A stretch of DNA of 64,000 nt from Vibrio hepatarius (GTDB lineage Bacteria > Pseudomonadota > Gammaproteobacteria > Enterobacterales > Vibrionaceae). The notes under the pieces are model-generated. The model saw nothing but the letters and a program-made list of their open reading frames with translations. It had not been told where the DNA came from and searched no databases. Where the stretch lies: assembly GCF_018860525.1 (NCBI RefSeq), contig NZ_JAHKPM010000018.1, forward strand, positions 62,001 through 126,000, read 5' to 3'. Each line of letters starts with the position of its first letter. Positions within the stretch are counted from its first letter, which is position 1. Shown here in pieces: positions 17,615 to 25,996 of the stretch. Both the position numbers and the translations under genes were made by a program.

Positions 17615-18178
17615 TTACTTTATTTTACGATAATGCACGTTGCCAAGAGTCTCGACTTCTTTTTCATAAATGCTTATTAGCAATTTATATTTATTAAGCA
17701 AATTTTTAGTATCTCTAAGTATGTTTTGATTAAGCTGCATATATCGTTGACTTGAGGTGCTATTGATTACTAGACCGGATTGATTACAGTGATCATGTAT
17801 GCTGGCCCAATTGGCATAAGCTATTTTTACCAGGTCGGACTGATCGTTAATATGTTTTGTTTCATTATTAATCTCGGAGATAGAGTTTCTTGATACTTTA
17901 ATTTGTTGCTTAAACCTTTGTTGGTAAGAGGAGTCACTTGATAATAAAGCGTTGAGTTCATCTTTAGTGAATTGTTTATGCAGAAATGTTTTTTGTTGAT
18001 ATGAATTTAAGAAGCTATTGAAGCTAATTGCTTTTTTATTGTACCAAGATTCAATCTCTTGCTGAAAACTGAGCGCTTTGTTCCATGTTTCCTCACGACA
18101 ATGCCCTGCGAAACTCTTCATTGGTAAAGTTAACGCTAATGATGCCGCTATAATTAGGTATAGCCTGTAAAATGTCAT
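17615..18178 (-). CDS. Exported helical protein, hypothetical
   Basis: A signal peptide covers about residues 1-24 (LIIAASLALTLPMKSFAG). The mature part is Lys/Gln/Asn-rich and probably all helical, with long stretches such as RFKQQIKVSRNSISEINNE. Two cysteines (HCREETW and HDHCNQSG) could form a disulfide. It is divergent from the SH3-domain protein gene, with 55 bases between them. I recognise no family; a periplasmic location is inferred from the signal. Confidence 0.65.
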   Translation of the reverse strand: MTFYRLYLIIAASLALTLPMKSFAGHCREETWNKALSFQQEIESWYNKKAISFNSFLNSYQQKTFLHKQFTKDELNALLSSDSSYQQRFKQQIKVSRNSISEINNETKHINDQSDLVKIAYANWASIHDHCNQSGLVINSTSSQRYMQLNQNILRDTKNLLNKYKLLISIYEKEVETLGNVHYRKIK

Positions 18179-18233
18179 ATTAGCTATAGTATTGGTGATA
18201 TATGATTTAAGTATAGAAAGACGCTGACCTAAT

Positions 18234-18902
18234 ATGAAAAAGATACTAATGTTTGTAATGCTTCTGCTTGGCCTAGCTTGTGCGGGAGGCGGGTATTACA
18301 TTTTCTACTTCAAACCACAACAAGAAGCTGAAGAGGCTGCTGAAAGGGAGAGAAATAAAAAGCCTCCCGATCCTTTGATGGGAAAGCAGAAAGAGCATCG
18401 GCACCCCAAACCAGAAGTGACAGATTTTTACGTCAGCCCACCCAAGTTGGGTGTTAGACAAGCGCCAAGATATGACGCTTTTGTTGAAAGTGAGGTTTAT
18501 CGAGGCGAAAAGCTACACATCCTTGAGAAAAAAAATGGGTGGGGTCGGATTTCCCGCTATTACGTTTATGAAGAGGGTGGAGAAGAAATTGCAGAATGGG
18601 TTCCTATGGAGGCATTGTTGGAAATTTCGCCAACTATTACTAAAGAAGAGAGAGTTGAAACGGTTAGCAGCTACGTTGAAAAATCGGATGATTTTAAACA
18701 GCATTTTGAAATGTTTGTAAAGGTTACCGACCAATTACTTAAGGAAAAGACTTGTACACCAGATGACTTTGAGGAAACGCATGGATGGATACGTTCATTG
18801 ACCTTTAAATATCGTGATGTGTATTTTATCTATTGTGGTGGTATCAAACAGGCAAATAAGATCTATCTAGATGTCCGCACAGGAGAAATATTTTACCGAT
18901 AA
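18234..18902 (+). CDS. Membrane-anchored protein with bacterial SH3-like domain
   Basis: An N-terminal hydrophobic helix (residues 3-28) is followed by a charged linker rich in Glu, Arg and Pro. An SH3-like domain follows at about residues 70-135 (LGVRQAPRYDAFVESEV; GEKLHILEKKNGWGRIS; EWVPMEALLE), the pattern of SH3_3 domains that bind peptidoglycan or peptides. The last 85 residues contain two cysteines. It probably sits in the inner membrane facing the periplasm. The substrate is unknown. Confidence 0.75.
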   Translation: MKKILMFVMLLLGLACAGGGYYIFYFKPQQEAEEAAERERNKKPPDPLMGKQKEHRHPKPEVTDFYVSPPKLGVRQAPRYDAFVESEVYRGEKLHILEKKNGWGRISRYYVYEEGGEEIAEWVPMEALLEISPTITKEERVETVSSYVEKSDDFKQHFEMFVKVTDQLLKEKTCTPDDFEETHGWIRSLTFKYRDVYFIYCGGIKQANKIYLDVRTGEIFYR

Positions 18903-19048
18903 CTCAGGTGTTTTACGGATTGTTTTGTTTGTCGATAAATGGTCGAATGGTGCTTGTTAAAATTCAAAGTATAGGCTTTTTGAAATTTTATTTGTTAATA
19001 ATGTCACTAGGTAGTATCATCTTAGAGCTTATTTTATTGGTGCCGTGA

Positions 19049-19516
19049 ATGATTCAGCGTTTTATCACATCGTTTTGTTGGATAATATTGGTTGCATTGG
19101 CACTACCATCGCAGGCTTTGTCTTATCTGACAAAAGATTCTAATGATGCGATTTCACGCCTAATACGCAATGATTTCTCCAATTTTAATTCTCAGTCTTT
19201 GGCCCAGGGCTTATTTGAAAAGTCGACAAAAGTAGCGATATCTCACCGTCCAGTGTCGAAGTCAAATGTTGACTCTGAAACGCTAGCTATTATTCAGAAT
19301 AACCGTTTGAGTTCGGTTACTCGTGATTATGCCGAAGGTGCAGTACCTTTTGAAGATTACACGACTGACAAAATAAAGACCTTCACTGCTAACAGTATTC
19401 ATTCTGAAAAAATAGACAATGCTTGGCTTTGTGCAGAATTCAATTCTCAATACCGTATCTCTGGTTGGAAAGAGTCAAACGCATTATATGTGGCACTCAA
19501 CAGCCAATTTTCTTAA
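19049..19516 (+). CDS. vemP: VemP-like secretion monitor (translation-arrest peptide)
   Basis: In V. alginolyticus, VemP is a secreted nascent chain that stalls its own ribosome when export is slow and so turns on secDF2. This 155-residue product has a signal peptide (residues 1-24, LVALALPSQALS) and lies directly before secD2. Its C-terminus, RISGWKESNALYVALNSQ at residues 136-153, closely resembles the VemP arrest sequence as I remember it. The Trp (140) and final Gln (153) are 13 residues apart, the same distance as the reported Trp143 and Gln156. Only two residues follow the Gln. Identity is inferred from motif, size and position. Confidence 0.88.
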   Translation: MIQRFITSFCWIILVALALPSQALSYLTKDSNDAISRLIRNDFSNFNSQSLAQGLFEKSTKVAISHRPVSKSNVDSETLAIIQNNRLSSVTRDYAEGAVPFEDYTTDKIKTFTANSIHSEKIDNAWLCAEFNSQYRISGWKESNALYVALNSQFS

Positions 19517-19560
19517 TCATTTCATTTATTTCCGCAAATAGGTTCTCGCGTTAAGTGTGT

Positions 19561-19613
19561 CATAATGGATGTCAAGTCTATGATATTGCCATCTAGTGAT
19601 ATAAATCATTATG
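19561..19613 (+). promoter_or_regulatory. Stem-loop in the vemP-secD2 spacer
   Basis: CATAATG pairs with CATTATG (19561-19567 with 19607-19613). Inside it, GATGTCAA pairs with TTGCCATC except for one mismatch (19568-19575 with 19586-19593). In V. alginolyticus an mRNA structure in this spacer hides the secD2 ribosome site until VemP stalls. This hairpin lies 45 bases after the vemP stop and may be part of that switch. A second weak TAGCT/AGCTA pairing at 19650-19682 lies closer to the secD2 start. Confidence 0.5.
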
Positions 19614-19696
19614 CATTGCGCGTTATTCATACAGATTTACAATTTAATCTAGCTGGAGCTTGCTATTGGCTAGGTAAAGCTATTTAAGATATCAAT

Positions 19697-21535
19697 ATGA
19701 AAAAAAATCAGCCGAAAAAAAAACAAGCTAGAGTGATAAATCGATACGCAGGATGGAAATATGCTGTACTGATTGTAACGGTTATCATACTTACCTTGAG
19801 TGCGATACCAACTTGGTATGGTGAACAACCATCAATCAATGTGACAACATCACATGCCCACGACCTTATTGACAATCCCATTGAGCTGAATCGACTTCTT
19901 GAGCAGAACGATATACATGCTATAGAGGTTCGTCAGGAACAGGGTTCAACTACGGTAGTATTCGACAGTGAAACAGACCAAACACATGCAAGAGAACTTC
20001 TAAACACTCTATTGGATAAGCAAGACTCTATTAGCTTCTCATATGTATCTGTTGCGCCTAAATGGTTAAGTGATATGGGATTCAACCCTATAAAACTTGG
20101 TCTTGATTTACGTGGTGGTGTTCAATTCTTGCTCAATGTAGATGTTGATAAAGCATTTGAAGAACAGCGCAATACTATCGTTGATGAAATTCGAGATATG
20201 TTACGCCAAGAGCACCTTCGTGGAGTTAAATTGGCTCAAGTGGGGGTGGATGGGTTTGACCTTAAAAGCAATTCTAGTGAAGTGTTGACCAAATCTGGCA
20301 ACTACATCCGTCAGAATTACCCAGGTTGGGAAATTAAACGCCATTCGGGTTATTTATCCGTGAAACCAACTGCGCAGAATAAGTCTGAGTTTCAAACAGT
20401 AACTATAAAACAAAACTTAAAAATTATGCGTGATCGCATTGAAGAACTTGGTATTACAGAGGCTCTAGTACAGAGGCAAGGTGAGCATAGCATTCGAATT
20501 GAGTTACCAGGTGTGCAGGATCCCTCTCAGGCTAAGAATGTGATTGGTGCGACGGCATCATTAGCATTCCATGAGGCAAAATCGCCCTCTGAAGCAGCTT
20601 CTTACGACAGTGTTGTTTTGAAAGATAATAATGGACGTGACGTTCTATTGTCAAAACGTCCAGTTCTTACTGGAGAACATATTGTTAATGCTCGAGCGGG
20701 CATGGATAAAATGGGTTTTTCCGAAGTTAATATTTCGCTTGATCATTCTGGCGGCAAGATCATGAGTGACTTTTCTGGGAAACACATAGGTAAGTCCATG
20801 GCAACCGTTTATCGTGAATATACTACTAATGCTAGTGGAGAGACAGAACGTAGTGAAAAAGTGATTAGTGTCGCCACTATTCAGTCTCAGCTAGGAAGTC
20901 AGTTTAGGATTACGGGTGCAGGTTCATTAGATGAAGCACAAAACTTGGCTTTGCTGCTGCGAGCTGGATCATTAACGGCACCTGTCACCATAGTTGAAGA
21001 ACGTACGATAGGTGCTTCACTAGGTGCAGAAAATATTGAGAATGGTTTTGCAGCTCTGGCGTTAGGTATGGCGATGACATTAACTTTCATGGCTTTATGG
21101 TACCGCCGCCTTGGTTGGGTGGCTAATGTTGCGCTGGTGATTAATATGGTAAGTTTACTTGGTCTTATTGCGTTACTTCCAGGAGCTGTCCTCACCTTAC
21201 CCGGTATTGCAGGACTTGTTTTGACCGTGGGAATGGCAGTTGATACTAACGTACTAATATTCGAACGAATAAAAGACAAGCTGGCAGAAGGTAGGACGTT
21301 TTCTCAGTCAATTGACCAAGGCTTTGGTAGTGCGCTAAGCACAATTCTTGATGCCAATATTACCACTATGATTACCGCTGTAATTCTGTACTCAATCGGC
21401 AATGGGCCTATTCAGGGCTTTGCTTTGACGTTGGGTTTAGGACTTCTAACTAGTATGTTCAGTGGTATTTTCGCTTCACGCGCGATCATTAATTTGGTTT
21501 GGGGTCGTGACGGCCGCCGGGATGTAAGGGTGTAA
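19697..21535 (+). CDS. secD: Protein-export membrane protein SecD, second copy
   Basis: SecD works with SecF in the inner membrane to complete Sec-dependent export using an ion gradient. The 612-residue product has an N-terminal helix (residues 24-42), the periplasmic P1 domain containing GLDLRGGVQFLLNVD, and five C-terminal helices with GLVLTVGMAVDTNVLIFERI, the conserved RND signature. The ribosome site is weak (TTTAAGAT), which fits translational control from the upstream VemP stall. By context this is the SecD2 paralogue that vibrios use at low Na+. Confidence 0.95.
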   Translation: MKKNQPKKKQARVINRYAGWKYAVLIVTVIILTLSAIPTWYGEQPSINVTTSHAHDLIDNPIELNRLLEQNDIHAIEVRQEQGSTTVVFDSETDQTHARELLNTLLDKQDSISFSYVSVAPKWLSDMGFNPIKLGLDLRGGVQFLLNVDVDKAFEEQRNTIVDEIRDMLRQEHLRGVKLAQVGVDGFDLKSNSSEVLTKSGNYIRQNYPGWEIKRHSGYLSVKPTAQNKSEFQTVTIKQNLKIMRDRIEELGITEALVQRQGEHSIRIELPGVQDPSQAKNVIGATASLAFHEAKSPSEAASYDSVVLKDNNGRDVLLSKRPVLTGEHIVNARAGMDKMGFSEVNISLDHSGGKIMSDFSGKHIGKSMATVYREYTTNASGETERSEKVISVATIQSQLGSQFRITGAGSLDEAQNLALLLRAGSLTAPVTIVEERTIGASLGAENIENGFAALALGMAMTLTFMALWYRRLGWVANVALVINMVSLLGLIALLPGAVLTLPGIAGLVLTVGMAVDTNVLIFERIKDKLAEGRTFSQSIDQGFGSALSTILDANITTMITAVILYSIGNGPIQGFALTLGLGLLTSMFSGIFASRAIINLVWGRDGRRDVRV

Positions 21536-21537
21536 TT

Positions 21538-22440
21538 ATGGTTCAATATCTAACAAACAATATTCGTCGGATTCGTTATATCACGGGCTTTGTATCAATT
21601 GCTCTAATGGTGCTCTCGCTTGCAGCATTTGCTACTAAAGGTCTTAACATGGGTTTAGACTTTACTGGCGGTATGGTAACAGAAGTACAAGTTGACAAAA
21701 GCCTAACTAATAATGAGTTGCTTGAAGCTTTGAAACCGAGCTTGGGAGAATTTACAGCAGTTACCCATTCTGATCAGGAAGGTCGTTGGATTATTCGATA
21801 CCCAGTTCCAGAAGAGAGTAGTAATGTATCAAATGTTACTTCCATACTAGCGAGTGTATCAGACAAAGTCGATGTAATTAGTAACAGCATGGTAGGATCA
21901 CAAGTTGGTCAAGACCTAGTTGATCAAGGGGGGCTGGCTCTACTGATTTCGATGATGTGTATTTTGGGTTATTTGTGTTTTCGTTTTGAATGGAGATTAG
22001 CAAGTGGATCCTTATTGGCACTTATTCATGATGTGGTATTAGTTCTTGGATTTTTTGCTTTAACTCAGATGGAATTTAACTTAACCGTTTTTGCGGCTAT
22101 CTTGGCAATACTAGGATACTCACTTAACGATTCGATAATTATTGCTGATCGCATTCGTGAGCTATTGGTAGCAAAGCAGTCTACACCAATTGATGAGATA
22201 AATGATCAGGCTGTGATAGCAACGTTCTCTCGTACTATGGTGACATCTGGAACCACTCTACTTACAGTCACAGCCTTGTGGATAATGGGAGGAAATGCAC
22301 TTGAAGGTTTCGCTATAGCTATGTTTATCGGTATTCTTTCCGGAACTTGGTCTTCAATTTCCATCGGTACTGTTCTGCCAGAATGGCTAAAACTTGAGTC
22401 AAAACATTATCTTCCGGTAGAAGTCGACTCTGCTCCTTAA
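21538..22440 (+). CDS. secF: Protein-export membrane protein SecF, second copy
   Basis: This is the partner of SecD, 300 residues with six helices. MGLDFTGGMVTEVQV marks the start of the periplasmic domain, and ILGYSLNDSIIIADRIREL is the conserved helix motif. It starts 2 bases after the secD stop, so the pair is co-translated. It belongs to the vemP-secD2-secF2 unit. Confidence 0.95.
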   Translation: MVQYLTNNIRRIRYITGFVSIALMVLSLAAFATKGLNMGLDFTGGMVTEVQVDKSLTNNELLEALKPSLGEFTAVTHSDQEGRWIIRYPVPEESSNVSNVTSILASVSDKVDVISNSMVGSQVGQDLVDQGGLALLISMMCILGYLCFRFEWRLASGSLLALIHDVVLVLGFFALTQMEFNLTVFAAILAILGYSLNDSIIIADRIRELLVAKQSTPIDEINDQAVIATFSRTMVTSGTTLLTVTALWIMGGNALEGFAIAMFIGILSGTWSSISIGTVLPEWLKLESKHYLPVEVDSAP

Positions 22441-22450
22441 TTACGAATTA

Positions 22451-22478
22451 ATGCCCCATGGAAAAGTTCCCGGGGCAT
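22451..22478. terminator. Hairpin between secF and the convergent hydrolase gene
   Basis: ATGCCCC pairs with GGGGCAT (7 bp, 14-base loop), 10 bases after the secF stop, followed by GTTTGCC. It could serve both converging genes. Confidence 0.55.
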
Positions 22479-22486
22479 GTTTGCCT

Positions 22487-23224
22487 TCACTGTGTAGTCG
22501 ATGTGAGGAATTCTGTAAAACGTTGCCATGATTTTGTGTCGGCTTCTTCTCTATATCGCTTACTACCAAACACAGTAAAAGCATGTGGTGCACCACTGTA
22601 TGTGATCATTTCATGGTCAACTTTTTGGTTTTCAAGTTCATTTGCTAATGTTGCAAATTGATCCATGGTAATTGCACTGTCAGCGGTACCATGTAAAACT
22701 AATATTGGAGCAGAAGTCTTTTTATATGACTGTCCTTCTGGTGTTTTTAAACCACCATGAAAAGTGACAAAACCTTTCGCATTCATTCCTGAACGCGCCG
22801 CTTCTAAAGTTGCGGCCCCCCCAAAACAATATCCCATAACTACTATATTATTTGTTTTAGGACCAAGAGATACGGCATAATTTAAGCTCCCTTGTATCAA
22901 TGCTCTAAGTTTTTCTCTATCTTTATACAGTTCTCCCGTATGCTGTTTTTTATCTTTTACTTCTGTTGGTCGAACGCCTTTACCAAACAAGTCAGCAGCA
23001 AAAACGTTATAGCCCAACTTGTTGAGCATTTTTGCCCGTTTTATTTCATAATCAGTTAGGCCATCCCAATCATGAATGAGTAGAATTAAAGGTGCTTCAT
23101 CATTTGTTTTTGACCAATATCCTTCGTAATCGCTACCATTTACATTGTAAATTTTATTTTCACCAGCTGTAGAAAGGCTGGTAGCGAAGAAGAGAGTTGC
23201 TAATACTGACAGACGTTTTTTCAT
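22487..23224 (-). CDS. Dienelactone hydrolase family protein, exported
   Basis: This is an alpha/beta hydrolase with a signal peptide (MKKRLSVLATLFFATSLSTAG). The nucleophile elbow GYCFGGAATLEA has Cys, as in dienelactone hydrolases. The Asp is in LHGTADSAI and the His in GAPHAFTVF. The start is the ATG at 23224, four codons inside the longest frame, with GGAGA upstream. The natural substrate is unknown; the periplasmic location differs from classic chlorocatechol enzymes. It is convergent with secF. Confidence 0.88.
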   Translation of the reverse strand: MKKRLSVLATLFFATSLSTAGENKIYNVNGSDYEGYWSKTNDEAPLILLIHDWDGLTDYEIKRAKMLNKLGYNVFAADLFGKGVRPTEVKDKKQHTGELYKDREKLRALIQGSLNYAVSLGPKTNNIVVMGYCFGGAATLEAARSGMNAKGFVTFHGGLKTPEGQSYKKTSAPILVLHGTADSAITMDQFATLANELENQKVDHEMITYSGAPHAFTVFGSKRYREEADTKSWQRFTEFLTSTTQ

Positions 23225-23576
23225 AACTATCTCCATTTAGTTAATGAAGTGTAGCTGTAAAGGTACAATGAGGAAATATTCACCATACCGCATACAATGT
23301 AATAGGTGCAAAGTAACATTTATATCAATCATTATCATGTCATTACATACTATAGATAAAGAGAGTAACGCTAGCAGATTATATTTTCTTAGTTAAACAT
23401 GAGAGTGATAGAGACTATTAATATAGTTATTTTTTGACTCGTGAAATTAATTTTCAGTTATATCTTTCGGTGAAGTAGCCTTTTAAATTAACCTTATATT
23501 AACTTAATTGTCATTGACATGGTTAATACGGATGATAGCCTTAACTCCCATCTAAACCACAATTCATGGAGTGATA
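23225..23576. other. Intergenic region between divergent genes, no gene seen
   Basis: This is about 350 AT-rich bases holding the two divergent promoters. A TTGACA lies at about 23514 without a good -10 partner. I see no small ORF with a ribosome site and no strong hairpin. Confidence 0.4.
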
Positions 23577-24062
23577 ATGTTGTTGCGTAATTTATGCATA
23601 TTAGTTTTATTGTTCAGTTCTTTTTCAAGTTTTGCGATCCGAAATGATGATAAGGTAGATCTAAGTAATATCGAAAAGAGTCTTCAAGATCTTCAAGAGT
23701 CACAGCAACAATCCCAAGATAGCATGCATTATGTGCGGTCTATGGATGGTTCACAATATGTTCCAGAGCCTAAGAGCAGCAGAGATAACCCTGCTTACAG
23801 TTATTTTATTCTTGAATCTTACGAAATATATAGCAGTCAAAGCGGTAAGCGTATGGTGCAAGCAACCGTCACAAATCATTCTGGTGGCGGTGTTATCCTA
23901 AAGCCAAGTCAGATAAAAGCATTTTTTGGTAATGATAAATATATATCTCCTACACGTATCGACCAAGATGGCAGATTTGCACAAGACGAGACCAAATCAG
24001 TCACTCTTTATTTCGGTAAAACGAACGAATCCATCTTGGGGCTAATGACTCGTTCATATTAA
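23577..24062 (+). CDS. Exported protein, hypothetical, 161 aa
   Basis: The ATG at 23577 is preceded by GGAG 5 bases upstream, which decides it over a GTG six bases earlier. A signal peptide (LLRNLCILVLLFSSFSSFA) is followed by a Gln/Ser-rich helical stretch (LQDLQESQQQSQDS) and a beta-rich domain of about 90 residues (ILESYEIYSSQSGKRMVQATVTN; VTLYFGKTNE). No cysteine or known motif is present in the mature part. Probably periplasmic; function unknown. A strong hairpin follows. Confidence 0.65.
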   Translation: MLLRNLCILVLLFSSFSSFAIRNDDKVDLSNIEKSLQDLQESQQQSQDSMHYVRSMDGSQYVPEPKSSRDNPAYSYFILESYEIYSSQSGKRMVQATVTNHSGGGVILKPSQIKAFFGNDKYISPTRIDQDGRFAQDETKSVTLYFGKTNESILGLMTRSY

Positions 24063-24066
24063 AGTA

Positions 24067-24105
24067 TTGGTCCGTCAAATTCTCGTTTAAGGATTGACGG
24101 ACCAA
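24067..24105. terminator. Long hairpin between convergent genes
   Basis: TTGGTCCGTCAA and TTGACGGACCAA form a perfect 12-bp stem with a 15-base loop, directly after the + strand gene and 49 bases past the elbB stop. T-tracts are weak, but the position suggests a shared terminator. Confidence 0.65.
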
Positions 24106-24153
24106 ATAGTTAGATCGGTTATGAGTAGCATTATTCGTCGACAGGGTTTTGAT

Positions 24154-24804
24154 TTATGCTAACTTAACTAATTTTTCGACCAGTATATCTATACCAGTTG
24201 CTGCTTGTGATATGTTGGAGGCCAGCATATAGGCTGGCGTAGATAGAACGTTATGGTTCTCGTCGTAAACAATATCATCGACAGGGCAGTCTATATGTTC
24301 ACCACCCATAGCATTAAAACCAGCTGCTACCCCTTCATCATTTCCTATTGTTGCCTTGACACCCTTTGTATAGATCATAGGAATGATGGTAGGGGCAATA
24401 CATAAATATCCTGCAGGCTTTCTTGCTTGGGCGAAGTCACGGCATGCAGATTTAACATGAGCGTGAATACTGCATTCAGCGCCATTGACTGCAAAGTCAG
24501 TCAGGTTTTTTACTGCACCAAAACCGCCAGGAACAAGTAGTGCGTCAAAATCTTCAGCTTTCAAGTCAGCGACGTCTCCGATATTTCCTCGTGCAATTCG
24601 AGCAGCCTCAGTCAGAACGTTACGTGTTTCTGACATCTCTTTTCCAGTAATATGATTTATCACGTGCAATTGTTCGATGTTTGGGGCAAAACAGTGCCAA
24701 CTGGCTCCCTGTTTTTCTAGTGCATGTAAAGCTAAGACTGATTCATGGATCTCTGCACCATCATAAACACCAGAGCCACTAAGAATTACCGCAACTTTTT
24801 TCAT
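24154..24804 (-). CDS. elbB: Glyoxalase ElbB, DJ-1/PfpI superfamily
   Basis: ElbB is a glutamine-amidotransferase-like protein of the DJ-1 superfamily with glyoxalase activity in E. coli. The 216-residue product starts MKKVAVILSGSGVYDGAEIHE and contains ETRNVLTEAARIARG, VPGGFGAVKNL and the cysteine elbow GYLCIAPTIIP, all family landmarks. I chose the ATG at 24804, with GGAG 6 bases upstream, over one two codons earlier. It is a single gene. Confidence 0.93.
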   Translation of the reverse strand: MKKVAVILSGSGVYDGAEIHESVLALHALEKQGASWHCFAPNIEQLHVINHITGKEMSETRNVLTEAARIARGNIGDVADLKAEDFDALLVPGGFGAVKNLTDFAVNGAECSIHAHVKSACRDFAQARKPAGYLCIAPTIIPMIYTKGVKATIGNDEGVAAGFNAMGGEHIDCPVDDIVYDENHNVLSTPAYMLASNISQAATGIDILVEKLVKLA

Positions 24805-25019
24805 TATCATCTCCTGTATTTTCCTTGAGTATAAATTAAAACTAGATTACATCATTTAAGTGAAATAGGAATTACCTGGGAATAAGTTTTTGTCAAATTT
24901 TTAATTAATTTAGAGGTATATGACTGTATGTGTGACTATAGATAATGTGTTTTATATTACCTATATTCACATCTATATGAAAACAATCTAAAATGAGGCA
25001 TTAATTTAAGGAGAGTAAA

Positions 25020-25694
25020 ATGAAGTACGACTGGGTCTTATTTGATGCTGATGAAACTTTGTTTCATTTTGATGCTTTTAAAGGAATGCAACTGATGTTC
25101 TTGCGTAAAGGTGTAGAATTTACGCAAGAAGATTACAATCAGTATCAAGAGAAAAACAAGCCACTTTGGGTTTCGTATCAAAATGGTGCTATAGACGCAC
25201 ATGAACTAAAACATATTCGATTTTACCATTGGGCTGAAAAGTTGGGTACAACCACTACTGAACTTAATAGTGCTTTCTTAGCCGCTATGGGCGACATTTG
25301 TACATTACTACCAGGAGCAAAGGAGCTTGTAAGTACATTAGCTGAGAAGGCAAAGCTTGGAATTATCACTAATGGTTTCACAGAATTGCAGTCTATACGC
25401 TTAGAGCGAACAGGGATGAGTGGATTTTTTGAGCAAATTATCATATCTGAGCAGGTTGGAGCTGCTAAACCGGATAAGAAAATCTTTAACTATGCACTGA
25501 AAAAAATGAATTACCCAATCAAAAATAAAATATTAATGGTTGGAGATACACTTCATTCAGACATACTGGGTGGCATCAATTTTGGTATCGATACATGCTG
25601 GTTGAATCGGTATAATGCTGTAATACAAGATGGGATCGAGCCGACCTATACAGTGACTTCTTTACCAGAGATTAAAAATATATTAATGCGATAA
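25020..25694 (+). CDS. yjjG: Pyrimidine 5'-nucleotidase YjjG, HAD superfamily
   Basis: YjjG removes phosphate from pyrimidine nucleotides, including non-canonical ones, as house-cleaning. The HAD motifs are all visible: DADETLFHFDAF (motif I Asp pair), IITNGFTELQSIRLERTGM (motif II), KPDKKIF (motif III Lys) and VGDTLHSDILGG (motif IV). At 224 residues it matches the family. An AAGGAGAG ribosome site precedes the ATG. Confidence 0.92.
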   Translation: MKYDWVLFDADETLFHFDAFKGMQLMFLRKGVEFTQEDYNQYQEKNKPLWVSYQNGAIDAHELKHIRFYHWAEKLGTTTTELNSAFLAAMGDICTLLPGAKELVSTLAEKAKLGIITNGFTELQSIRLERTGMSGFFEQIIISEQVGAAKPDKKIFNYALKKMNYPIKNKILMVGDTLHSDILGGINFGIDTCWLNRYNAVIQDGIEPTYTVTSLPEIKNILMR

Positions 25695-25763
25695 CGTATT
25701 TTTGATCTTCAGTCTATAATTTTAAGTATAAGTGTTTGAATTAATTTTCTAGGATGTAGCACT

Positions 25764-25985
25764 GTGGTAGGCATAATAGTAAAGTGGGATGCAAAACATG
25801 GATACGGTTTGATATCTACGAAAAATTTGCCGGTCCAAAAGGTCTTCTTTCATGTGAGGGATATGAGTACTGAAGAAGGACCACCTTATGTATCAGAACA
25901 TGTTGAATTTGACGTTCTTCGTGACCTGAGTGGATGCAAAATGGCCATGAATATCAGTCCAATAATGATTAATTTTAAAGACTAA
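25764..25985 (+). CDS. Short cold-shock-domain protein
   Basis: This is a 73-residue protein starting at GTG 25764, with an AGGATG ribosome site upstream. It is a divergent cold-shock domain: GIIVKWDAKHGYGLIS corresponds to the first strand and RNP1-like loop, and KVFFHVRDM to RNP2. It probably binds RNA or single-stranded DNA. It ends 3 bases before the stop of the convergent WYL regulator. A related domain is fused to a membrane part in the protein at 26998-27612. Confidence 0.75.
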   Translation: MVGIIVKWDAKHGYGLISTKNLPVQKVFFHVRDMSTEEGPPYVSEHVEFDVLRDLSGCKMAMNISPIMINFKD

Positions 25986-25996
25986 AGACTAAAGAC
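25976..25996. repeat. Threefold tandem TAAAGAC repeat across two stop codons
   Basis: The 7-mer TAAAGAC occurs three times without interruption. The first covers the last codons of the cold-shock gene, the second starts with its TAA stop, and the second and third together hold the stop of the convergent regulator. Confidence 0.9.

Noticed and set aside
20899..21279. 126-codon minus-strand ORF inside secD
   Set aside because: It is the antisense of the conserved SecD membrane region; no independent support.
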